This document shows positions 1 through 5,522 of a stretch of 7,795 nucleotides of DNA, one piece after another. A model generated the notes under the pieces. It was not told the origin of the DNA and ran no database searches. It saw only the letters and a program-made list of their open reading frames with translations. The translations under genes and the position numbers were made by a program. Source of the DNA: Desulfobacterales bacterium (lineage in GTDB: Bacteria > Desulfobacterota > Desulfobacteria > Desulfobacterales > JAUWMJ01); NCBI GenBank assembly GCA_030613225.1, contig JAUWMJ010000126.1, forward strand, positions 1-7,795. Reading direction: 5' to 3'. The number at the start of each line of letters is the position of its first letter. Position 1 is the first letter of the stretch.

Positions 1-538
1 AGGTGTTTCGCAGTCCCTCCAATGGGGTATGCCAGTTGCTGTAGAACTCAAATACTTCAGGCAGACCTGCAATTTTAACCGGTTTTAAAATCTCGTGAGT
101 ATTTTTATGCACTCTTGCTTCTTCCTCCATTTTTTCATCGGGTGAAGCATCAAAGTTTTGAAGAAATTTAGTGAATCTGACAATATGAATGAGTTCGTGG
201 GTTATGATATAAAGTGTAAAAGGAAAAAGTTTCAAACCGGCAGATTTATTCAGAGTTTCGCAGATTGAATGGTCCTGTAGGCATATCTTATAAAAATCGT
301 ATGTAGAGGAACCAAGGGAGCTGTTTTTATGTTGGCCCACATAACGGATGATCTGCGCAAAAGGACCGGTTACAATTTCATCAGAACTAAGATTTGTCTG
401 TGTCTTTATATCGTATCTTCGTCGAAGCCACTGACTTGCAGACATTTTATAAAAATTGCTTACAAGCTCTTCAGCCATTTCAACTGAGCTGTTTACAATT
501 TCAATCTGATCAGAAGTAAATTGTTTTAGTTTATCCAT
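1..538 (-). CDS. Partial uncharacterised protein with HExxH motif (possible zinc metalloprotease-like)
   Basis: An open frame on the minus strand starts at ATG 538-536 and runs off the left edge, giving 179 codons with no stop, so the C-terminus is missing. I do not recognise a named family. The clearest motif is ITHELIHIV at residues 112-120: HELIH (114-118) has hydrophobic residues on both sides, as in the zinc signature of many metalloproteases. A run of three glutamates (138-140) begins 20 residues after the second His, the spacing at which gluzincins place their third zinc ligand. His144 and His148 follow. There is no signal peptide or membrane segment, so it is probably cytoplasmic. No Shine-Dalgarno is visible; the ATG lies only about 5 bases from the arm of a repeat element, and an in-frame stop occurs about 37 bases upstream, so an N-terminal extension is unlikely. 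Met21 is an alternative start. The coding call is solid; protease activity is inference. Confidence 0.8.
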   Translation of the reverse strand, partial: MDKLKQFTSDQIEIVNSSVEMAEELVSNFYKMSASQWLRRRYDIKTQTNLSSDEIVTGPFAQIIRYVGQHKNSSLGSSTYDFYKICLQDHSICETLNKSAGLKLFPFTLYIITHELIHIVRFTKFLQNFDASPDEKMEEEARVHKNTHEILKPVKIAGLPEVFEFYSNWHTPLEGLRNT

Positions 539-543
539 ATTGT

Positions 544-746
544 GATTAAAGTGTCTAAAGTGAACTAAAGTGAACTAAAGTGCCTAAAGTATAGGTGTCG
601 CTTTGCTCCATCCTTTTTTATAAAAATAAAATAGAAAGAATTCCTTAACTTTAGACACTTTAGTCACTTTAGCTCACTTTAGGCACTCTTATTGACTCAG
701 TCAAAGCCAATTATTTCTGACCACGTACAAAAGACGTGGTTTTAAA
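544..746 (+). repeat. Palindromic repeat element A1 (9-10-bp unit arms, central core, external hairpin)
   Basis: The left arm (544-590) is a degenerate direct array of TAAAGTGNC/TAAAGTGAAC units with a 9-10-bp period. The right arm (643-690) is the same array in inverted orientation. Between them lies an AT-rich core (591-642) reading GGTGTCGCTTTGCTCC, then TTTTTTATAAAAA, then GAATTCCTTAAC. A spacer (691-707) leads to a module containing GCCAATTATTTCTGACC and a 19-nt hairpin, with homology continuing to about 746. The element fills the whole gap between the HExxH gene and the upstream membrane-protein gene. It is homologous to the element at 6366-6595, but with the core in the opposite orientation relative to the hairpin module. 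No open frame or transposase lies inside, so if mobile it is non-autonomous. Confidence 0.9.
721..739 (+). other. Hairpin module of repeat element A1
   Basis: CCACGT (721-726) and ACGTGG (734-739) form a perfect 6-bp stem around a 7-nt loop, followed on the plus strand by TTTTAAAAATT. On the minus strand, which carries the genes, no U-tract follows the hairpin, so it is a poor intrinsic terminator for the gene ending at 766. The same 19-nt hairpin, with the flank GTGGTCAGAAATNATTGG, recurs at 6376-6394, so it belongs to the repeat family and was not evolved locally as a terminator. Confidence 0.75.
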
Positions 747-765
747 AATTGAATAAATTACGAAA

Positions 766-1857
766 TTATTCCACTATAATGTTAGCAGATTCATCAGTTT
801 TCTTCAAAGTCGGAGTTTGTTCGTCAGATTCTTCCTGGCCAGGAATTGTTTTATCACTTTCTTTCAGGTTGGTTCCTGTGTCAATGGTTTCATCAGGAAC
901 CGGAGCTGTTTGCTTATCATCCTCCAAAGAAGTATCGGGTTTCTTTTCTTCTTTAAGGGGAGTAACGACAGGTTTGTTCTCCCGGGCAGGTGAAGCTTCA
1001 GGTTTCTTTTTTGGGGGAGGCGAAACAGTAGTGATCTTTTTTTTAACAGGCAAGAGCGCTGATTTCTTTTTTTTAGGAGCTGGGAGTGTTCTGAATTTCA
1101 CTCCAATGGGAAAGTCTTTTTCAATCAGTAATTTTCCGGTTCTGGAATATACATAGACTGTAGCGATATTAAATTGGCCAGGGCCGGTTTGATCATTAAC
1201 TCGGAATTTCATTGTTTTTAAATTGAAGATTGAAAAATTACGTCCTTTTTTACCTGAAGGTTTTCCTGAAACCAGCGGAACATGTGGAATAATAAGCCAT
1301 TTTTTCTGGTCGTCGTCTCCCTTGTTTTTTAATATCACCACAGACCTTCCGGCTATTGCATGTGCTTTAGACCCGGTATTTCTAAGCATGTATTGAACTC
1401 TCAGCGTATTTAAATCCGGCTGGTGAAATACAATAAGATCATCAGCAGAGACGCTCAAAGGCATTTCAGGCTGTACTGATTTTTTGTCAATATTAGAGTT
1501 TTTAGCAGCTGTTTTGTCAAAAGGAATTGTATCATCTGTTTTTGCCATGCTTTCTTCAACCCTTGACTCGGTTAAAATCAGCCTGGTCATGAGAATATCT
1601 TTTTCATGTTCAAGGGAAATGATTTTGTGCTGTAAATTCTTAAGATCAAACAGCATGTTTTTATTAGATTCAATTGAGTTTTTGTAAAGAAAACTAAGCC
1701 ATGCGCTTGCGGCTATGGCGAGAACCAACACGGATACGGTAGTAAATGCCAGTGTTTTAAACCATTTAATTGTAATTGATTTTCCGCGATTACTGATAAT
1801 TAAAAGAGTCCACTGTCGAACTCTTTTTGAGGTTTTCGGCTTTGAAATATTTGGCAT
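766..1857 (-). CDS. Membrane-anchored coiled-coil protein with beta-rich domain and Lys/Pro/Glu tail, function unknown
   Basis: A 363-residue protein that I cannot assign to a named family. A basic N-terminus includes WTLLIISNRGKSITI (16-30), which loosely resembles the cytoplasmic leader of some membrane-bound M23 peptidases, but no peptidase domain follows. A single membrane segment spans about 36-57. Residues 60-105 look like a short coiled coil. Residues 133-252 are rich in predicted beta strands, with landmarks LRVQYMLRNTG (152-162) and FSIFNLKTMKF (208-218). From about 259 to the end the sequence is low-complexity Lys/Pro/Glu/Thr, like an extended periplasmic tether. The likely topology is N-in with the bulk in the periplasm. 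It follows the SAM enzyme gene after 204 bp containing an inverted repeat. The start has an A-rich leader but no nearby Shine-Dalgarno. A cell-envelope role is inferred only from its architecture. Confidence 0.85.
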   Translation of the reverse strand: MPNISKPKTSKRVRQWTLLIISNRGKSITIKWFKTLAFTTVSVLVLAIAASAWLSFLYKNSIESNKNMLFDLKNLQHKIISLEHEKDILMTRLILTESRVEESMAKTDDTIPFDKTAAKNSNIDKKSVQPEMPLSVSADDLIVFHQPDLNTLRVQYMLRNTGSKAHAIAGRSVVILKNKGDDDQKKWLIIPHVPLVSGKPSGKKGRNFSIFNLKTMKFRVNDQTGPGQFNIATVYVYSRTGKLLIEKDFPIGVKFRTLPAPKKKKSALLPVKKKITTVSPPPKKKPEASPARENKPVVTPLKEEKKPDTSLEDDKQTAPVPDETIDTGTNLKESDKTIPGQEESDEQTPTLKKTDESANIIVE

Positions 1858-1885
1858 TGTTTTATTATTTTACCTTTTTTGTAAT

Positions 1886-2034
1886 AGTTCAGCCACAAAG
1901 GCACCAAGACACTAAAAATATAATATACTTTCTTAAGGTACAGTATATGCCGTATCTACAACTTTATTCTTCTATTTTTGATAAAGCTTTAAAATTAAAG
2001 TCCTTTTGTGTCTTTGTGACTTAGTGGCTGAACT
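1886..2034 (+). repeat. Inverted-repeat element D1 with 8-bp unit arms
   Basis: AGTTCAGCCAC (1886-1896) and GTGGCTGAACT (2024-2034) form perfect 11-bp terminal inverted repeats. Inside them each arm is a short octamer array: CACAAAGG, CACCAAGA, CACTAAAA on the left, and, read on the minus strand, CACTAAGT, CACAAAGA, CACAAAA on the right. The arms extend to about 1917 and from about 2004. The interior of roughly 86 bp is AT-rich and shows no clear match to the core shared by elements A and B, apart from a CTTAAGG and a short AATAGAA-like stretch. It occupies most of the gap between the SAM enzyme gene and the membrane-protein gene. Transcripts through it could fold into a long hairpin. Confidence 0.85.
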
Positions 2035-2061
2035 TTTATCCTTTTTTAAGTTGATTTTAAT

Positions 2062-2868
2062 TCATTTTACAGTGCTTATACTGACAACATCACCTTTTTC
2101 AACCATAAAGTGATTTGCGGCATTACCGCCATTTACTGATATTTCAAGATATCCACGGCTTCCAATGATAGCAAGGGGATGGCCGGCAATTGCGCTACTG
2201 TAATTCGGCGACAAACCACTGATTTTATCCCTGCCTACATTGATGCAAAGTTTTTTGCCGGGAACTGTATTATAAATCTTTTCAAGGTCGTCTAAATTAA
2301 TATTTGTTATCAGATTGCCGAAATGGTCAATTGAGACAATAGAGCCGACAAGTTCACCATTATCTGAAAAATATGGTTCAGGAATAGATAAACATATTAG
2401 ATTTTTTTGTGCAACAGGTGTACCAAGCTTTTTTATCGGAACACCTAAAGACAGATGGGCACTAACCGGGGCAAAGATGTCTCTGCCGTGGAATGTACGG
2501 CTGACAGGATCTAAGAAATAACTGGTATTATCAATACGGGCAATCGAATTAATGTTTCCTTCATTTATTAATAGTGTTAAAACACCGTTATCAGGAGCCA
2601 GAAAAATATGGTCCGCTATTTTAAAGGCTATTATTTTTCGGTCACTTCCTACTGTCGGATCCACCACAACCACATGAACAGTACCTTGCGGAAAATATCG
2701 GTAAGAAGAATAAATGGTATATGCTGCCTGGACCAGATCCTGTGGATCGACATGGTGTGTAATGTCGACAATAACGGCTGATGGATTTAAAGACAATATA
2801 ACACCCTTCATTATACCGGCATATTCATCAGCAGTGCCGAAATCGGTAGTTAGAGTAATTATGGACAT
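2062..2868 (-). CDS. S-adenosylmethionine hydroxide adenosyltransferase (SAM hydrolase, DUF62 family)
   Basis: A 268-residue cytoplasmic protein beginning MSIITLTTDFG, the characteristic start of the SAM hydroxide adenosyltransferase family. Family members split SAM with water into adenosine and methionine and are relatives of the fluorinase/chlorinase enzymes. Visible signatures are TTDFG (7-11), the DPTVGSDR segment (70-77), APDNG (91-95), FHGRDIF (126-132) and the C-terminal-domain segment IDHFGNLITN (180-189). The Asp-Arg-His set described for archaeal homologues maps to Asp70, Arg77 and His127, all present. Length is normal for the family. The start is fixed by homology, although the leader (TTATTAAAAA before ATG) has no Shine-Dalgarno. 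It lies 198 bp downstream of ruvB, separated by repeat element B1. The physiological role of these enzymes is unclear, and nothing here narrows it. Confidence 0.95.
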   Translation of the reverse strand: MSIITLTTDFGTADEYAGIMKGVILSLNPSAVIVDITHHVDPQDLVQAAYTIYSSYRYFPQGTVHVVVVDPTVGSDRKIIAFKIADHIFLAPDNGVLTLLINEGNINSIARIDNTSYFLDPVSRTFHGRDIFAPVSAHLSLGVPIKKLGTPVAQKNLICLSIPEPYFSDNGELVGSIVSIDHFGNLITNINLDDLEKIYNTVPGKKLCINVGRDKISGLSPNYSSAIAGHPLAIIGSRGYLEISVNGGNAANHFMVEKGDVVSISTVK

Positions 2869-2943
2869 TTTTTAATAAGTGACTATGCATATTTTTAACA
2901 TAAGTTTGAAAAATGCGACTATTTCAGAGCAGCGAATGACGAT

Positions 2944-3060
2944 GAATTGACGATTGAAGATTGACGATTGAAGATTTAAGGATGGAAATCTTTTTTATAA
3001 AATCGGTTTAGCGTAGCGACTTCCACCAATCGCCAATCATCAATCATCAATCGACAATCT
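2944..3060 (-). repeat. Palindromic repeat element B1 (7-bp unit arms, shared core)
   Basis: The left arm (2944-2981) is a heptad array of GATTGAC/GATTGAA ending in TTTAAGG. The right arm (3027-3060) is its inverse, with units AATCGCC, AATCATC, AATCATC, AATCGAC. The core (2982-3026), read on the minus strand, has GGTGGAAGTCGCTACGCT, then TTTTATAAAAAA, then TCCTTAAATC. This is the same order of blocks as in elements A1 and A2 although the arms are unrelated. The element begins 6 bases after the ruvB stop codon. The remaining 75 bases up to the SAM enzyme start (2869-2943) show no convincing promoter. Confidence 0.9.
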
Positions 3061-3066
3061 TTTGTG

Positions 3067-4110
3067 TCATCGAAACAACTTCTTCTGAACACTGTATCCG
3101 AGGTGGCGGTATGCAGATTCAGATGCCTTTCGTCCGGAAGATGTTCTAATTATCATTCCGATTTTTAAAAGATACGGCTCGACTACATCTACAAGAGTAT
3201 CGGTTTCTTCCTGAAGTGTTGCGGCAATCGCATCAATACCGACAGGGCCGCCATTATAAAATTCGATAATCGTTTTAAGAAAGCGTCGGTCAAGATTAGT
3301 CAATCCCTTCTCGTCAACTCCTTCAAGAGAAAGAGCGGCTTTTACTGCTTCCTTTGAAATTGTTCCGTCTATCTTAACCTGAGAATAGTCTCTTACTCGT
3401 TTTAAAAGCCGGTTTAAAATCCTGGGCGTTCCCCTGGAGCGTTTGGCTAGTTCAGCTGCTCCTTGGTCATCAATTGCCGTTTCAAGCAGAGAGGCTGATC
3501 GTCTGGAAATTGTGACCAGATCCGGCTCGCTATAAAAATCAAGGCTCCTGAAGATACCAAATCGATCTCTCAAAGGTGCAGATAACAGCCCTACTCGGGT
3601 TGTAGCACCGACAAGAGTGAAACGGTTAAGTCGATACCTGTGGCTTCGTGCATGAAAACCCTTGTCAAACATGAAATCGACCGCAAAATCTTCCATGGCC
3701 GGATATAAAAATTCTTCTACAGCCTTTGGCGTACGGTGTATTTCATCAACAAACAGGAGGTCCCCGTATTCAAGGTGAGTAAGAATACCTATCAGATTTC
3801 CGCCTTTATCAAGAGCAGGCCCTGAGGTGATTGTGATATTCGCGCCCATTTCATTTGCTATAATATGAGCCAGTGTAGTTTTACCAAGGCCGGGCGGGCC
3901 ATGGAAAAGAACATGATCAATCGGTTCTTTACGCTGTTGTGCCGCCTGGATTGCAATTTTAAGAGTTTCAACGACCTCGGACTGTCCAATGTAGTCTGAG
4001 AAATTTAATGGACGCAGGGACAGAATTTCAGGTTCCTGGTCTGCAGGCAGGCAAGACCCGGTGAGTATGCCCTGATTCTCTGAAGAATGTGTTATGATAT
4101 CGTCTGTCAT
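3067..4110 (-). CDS. ruvB: Holliday junction branch-migration ATPase RuvB
   Basis: A 347-residue RuvB. It forms hexameric rings on either side of RuvA-bound junctions and drives branch migration by ATP hydrolysis. All key AAA+ elements are visible: [11 protein letters not shown] (33-43), Walker [10 protein letters not shown] (71-79), Walker [10 protein letters not shown] (118-126), sensor 1 GATTR (168-172), the arginine-finger segment PLRDRFGI (179-186) and sensor 2 RGTPRI (226-231). The C-terminal winged-helix domain runs from about 265 to 340 and contains [10 protein letters not shown] (287-296) and EPYLLKIG (311-318). Length matches the family (E. coli 336). The N-terminal extension of about 30 residues before the conserved core is unremarkable. 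The start lies directly against heptad array C1, and the only Shine-Dalgarno-like stretch (ACGAG, 4 nt before the ATG) comes from that array. It ends 6 bases before element B1. Confidence 0.98.
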   Translation of the reverse strand: MTDDIITHSSENQGILTGSCLPADQEPEILSLRPLNFSDYIGQSEVVETLKIAIQAAQQRKEPIDHVLFHGPPGLGKTTLAHIIANEMGANITITSGPALDKGGNLIGILTHLEYGDLLFVDEIHRTPKAVEEFLYPAMEDFAVDFMFDKGFHARSHRYRLNRFTLVGATTRVGLLSAPLRDRFGIFRSLDFYSEPDLVTISRRSASLLETAIDDQGAAELAKRSRGTPRILNRLLKRVRDYSQVKIDGTISKEAVKAALSLEGVDEKGLTNLDRRFLKTIIEFYNGGPVGIDAIAATLQEETDTLVDVVEPYLLKIGMIIRTSSGRKASESAYRHLGYSVQKKLFR

Positions 4111-4113
4111 ATT

Positions 4114-4180
4114 ACTCGTTGCTTGTTGCTCGTTGCTGGTTACTGGTTACTCGTTACTGGGTACTGGCTGCTGGTTACTC
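4114..4180 (+). repeat. Heptad tandem array C1 (RCTSGTT), single-armed, between ruvA and ruvB
   Basis: Nine full head-to-tail heptads run without interruption from 4114 to 4176: ACTCGTT, GCTTGTT, GCTCGTT, GCTGGTT, ACTGGTT, ACTCGTT, ACTGGGT, ACTGGCT, GCTGGTT. A partial ACTC follows. On the coding strand the unit is AACSAGY. Unlike the other elements there is no inverted second arm and no core; on the ruvA side a 10-bp palindrome CCGAATTCGG (4180-4189) follows. The array starts 3 bases upstream of the ruvB ATG and so forms its leader. It is intergenic and interrupted by stops, so it is not coding. Confidence 0.9.
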
Positions 4181-4203
4181 CGAATTCGGCGAGCTCTTTC
4201 CCC

Positions 4204-4220
4204 TTCTGCCTTTGTGCCTT
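4204..4220 (-). repeat. Octamer remnant of the D1-type unit directly after ruvA
   Basis: On the coding strand, immediately after the ruvA stop, the sequence reads AAGGCACAAAGGCAGAA. This contains the CACAAAGG unit seen in the arms of element D1, in about two tandem units. It is separated from heptad array C1 by about 23 bases including CCGAATTCGG, so the ruvA-ruvB gap looks like a composite of two repeat types. The match is short and the call is tentative. Confidence 0.45.
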
Positions 4221-4838
4221 TCATTTTGAGGTTTCCCCGCGATATACTTCTTCAAAGAGTTCTTCAGGTGTTGAAACAGACCTGTTACGATTTAACGCTT
4301 GTGCTATCATCTGGTTTGCATCTGAAGTTTTATGTCCAAGCTGGTCAACAAGAACTCTAAGAACCTGACTTTTAAAATCCACATAAACAGGAGCGGTTAC
4401 AGTGTCTCCCTTGCTGATTAATACAAATTTTTCCATTTTGCCTTTTAATGTGGCGATAATTTTCTGCGCAGTCCTGTTGCCTATGCCTTTTAATTGCTTG
4501 AGAGCGGAAGCATTTTCTGTTTCAATGGCGCGTGCTATATCACGAACAGGAATGTTCATGGCTCTGGCGGCTTTTAATGGACCAACAGCTTCAACAGAAA
4601 TAAAAAGTTGAAAAAATTCCTTTTCAGCTTCGAGATTAAAACCGATGAGTACAGGCTTTGGCTGTCTTTCGGTTTGTTGGTAATATATGTAAAGAGAAAG
4701 TTCATCGCCGACCATTTTATTTTTTAAGGTTTCCACTACAATTGAAGGAAGAAGAACTTCGTATCCGACATGGTTCACAAGAAGAAGTATCCGATCTTCT
4801 TCTTTCTTTAAAATTTTACCTTCTAAATATCCTATCAT
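4221..4838 (-). CDS. ruvA: Holliday junction-binding protein RuvA
   Basis: A 205-residue RuvA (E. coli 203). It binds the four-way junction as a tetramer and loads RuvB. The start MIGYLEG matches the family start MIGRLxG, which fixes it despite no Shine-Dalgarno (leader AACAATTAG). The OB-fold domain covers about 1-65 with GYEV at 25-28. The two helix-hairpin-helix motifs are VEAVGPLKAARAM (82-94) and LKQLKGIGNRTAQKI (113-127). The C-terminal RuvB-contacting domain is about 153-202 (LRVLVDQLGHK, 160-170). Two departures from E. coli are visible. The acidic-pin pair Glu55-Asp56 aligns with Gln59-Pro60 in a TERQPKPVLIGF loop. The first HhH has Gly-Pro-Leu where Gly-Pro-Lys is usual. The gene is separated from ruvC by 178 bp with element B2 and from ruvB by 110 bp with array C1. 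Confidence 0.97.
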   Translation of the reverse strand: MIGYLEGKILKKEEDRILLLVNHVGYEVLLPSIVVETLKNKMVGDELSLYIYYQQTERQPKPVLIGFNLEAEKEFFQLFISVEAVGPLKAARAMNIPVRDIARAIETENASALKQLKGIGNRTAQKIIATLKGKMEKFVLISKGDTVTAPVYVDFKSQVLRVLVDQLGHKTSDANQMIAQALNRNRSVSTPEELFEEVYRGETSK

Positions 4839-4919
4839 CTAATTGTTTAGAACCTGGCTTTGAAAGTATTAATATTCTATTTTACCCCTGACCTGGAAAT
4901 GAAAAGAAATATTTATTAT

Positions 4920-5021
4920 TGTAGATTGAAGATTGTCGATTTAAGGTATTCTGTCGATTATAATTAAAAAGAAAGAGCGAAGCGATTCCGCAAATCATCA
5001 ATCATCAATCATCAATCTACA
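4920..5021 (-). repeat. Palindromic repeat element B2 (7-bp unit arms, shared core), overlapping the ruvC stop
   Basis: TGTAGATTGA (4920-4929) and TCAATCTACA (5012-5021) are perfect 10-bp terminal inverted repeats. The arms are heptad arrays: GATTGAA, GATTGTC, GATTTAAGG on the left, and three AATCATC units followed by AATCTAC on the right (4992-5020). Read on the minus strand the core has GCGGAATCGCTTCGCTC, then CTTTTTAATTATAA, then GACAGAATACCTTAA, closely paralleling the core of A2. The right end overlaps ruvC, so the stop codon TAG and the last two bases of the final Val codon lie within the repeat. The remaining 81 bases up to ruvA (4839-4919) are AT-rich without a convincing promoter. 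Confidence 0.92.
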
Positions 5022-5508
5022 CCTTGTGATCTCCAGCACGATAAAGACCAATAAGTGAAAGACCTAATGCATCAGATGCATGGTAAGGTCTAATCGGTGT
5101 TGTAATGTTTAACAAATTTCGAACTGATTTTTCAAGTTGTATTTTGCTTGCATTCCCATTTCCGGTTAAAACCTGCTTGGCCTCGCGGACGGATATTTCT
5201 GTAATGGATACATTAGTCCGGCAACCTGCAAGAAGAATAACACCTGTGACCCGCCCTAAAGTTATACCCGATTTTGGGTATTTGGGAAGGGAAAATACAT
5301 CTTCGACAACCATAAGATCGGGCTTTTCTTCCTTTAAAAGAGAAAGAAGGCGTGTGTAGATTTGTTCAAGGCGGTTTGGCAAAGAGATGTTTTTTGAAGT
5401 GTTGATTGCGCCAAAGGAAAAACCATCGATTTTAAACCCTGTTCCTCTGACAATTCCAACACCTGTTGCAGCCAGGCCAGGATCTATGCCGATGATCTTC
5501 ATCATCAT
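5017..5508 (-). CDS. ruvC: Holliday junction resolvase RuvC
   Basis: A 163-residue RuvC endonuclease, which cuts Holliday junctions symmetrically as a dimer within RuvABC. The RNase H-like fold is evident from KIIGIDPGLAATGVGIV (4-20) with catalytic Asp9, VVEDVF (67-72) with Glu69, the GNGNASKIQ loop (116-124), and PYHASDALGLSL (141-152). At the position of E. coli Asp138 there is His143, with Asp146 matching Asp141. An Asp/Glu/His/Asp set is also used by Thermus RuvC, so the enzyme is expected to be active. Three consecutive ATG codons open the frame and which one is used is undetermined; an AGGT about 10 bases upstream favours the first. cpoB ends 14 bp upstream, suggesting co-transcription. 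The C-terminus stops inside repeat element B2 and is about 10 residues shorter than in E. coli. Confidence 0.97.
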   Translation of the reverse strand: MMMKIIGIDPGLAATGVGIVRGTGFKIDGFSFGAINTSKNISLPNRLEQIYTRLLSLLKEEKPDLMVVEDVFSLPKYPKSGITLGRVTGVILLAGCRTNVSITEISVREAKQVLTGNGNASKIQLEKSVRNLLNITTPIRPYHASDALGLSLIGLYRAGDHKV

Positions 5509-5522
5509 GCGCTCATTACCTG

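Noticed and set aside
544..690. CRISPR array
   Set aside because: Units are 9-10 bp, adjoining and degenerate, with no unique spacers, and the array reverses orientation half-way. No cas genes are present.
721..745. Intrinsic terminator of the membrane-protein gene
   Set aside because: The T run follows the hairpin only on the plus strand, which carries no gene here. On the coding strand TCAGAAAT follows, and the hairpin recurs as part of a dispersed repeat.
749..1156. Plus-strand open frame of 135 codons, and other plus-strand frames over the genes
   Set aside because: They lie opposite well-supported minus-strand genes, have low-complexity or unmatched sequence, and show no ribosome binding site. 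I regard them as antisense shadows.
4147..4224. Small 25-codon frame on the coding strand starting at an ATGA overlap with the ruvA stop
   Set aside because: It consists of repeat sequence and ends within the heptad array. The overlap could couple translation, but nothing supports a real peptide.
4087..4368. Plus-strand frames across the ruvA-ruvB gap with repeats such as LLVTGYWLL
   Set aside because: The repetitive peptide is only the translation of the heptad array, and the frames run into antisense of ruvA and ruvB.
4839..4919. Promoter for ruvA (GGTAAAATAG as a -10-like site)
   Set aside because: No matching -35 element lies at normal spacing, and AT-rich DNA gives such hexamers by chance.
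5017..5508. RuvC pseudogene because the Asp138 equivalent is missing
   Set aside because: His at this position is known in active Thermus RuvC, and all other catalytic residues and the frame are intact.
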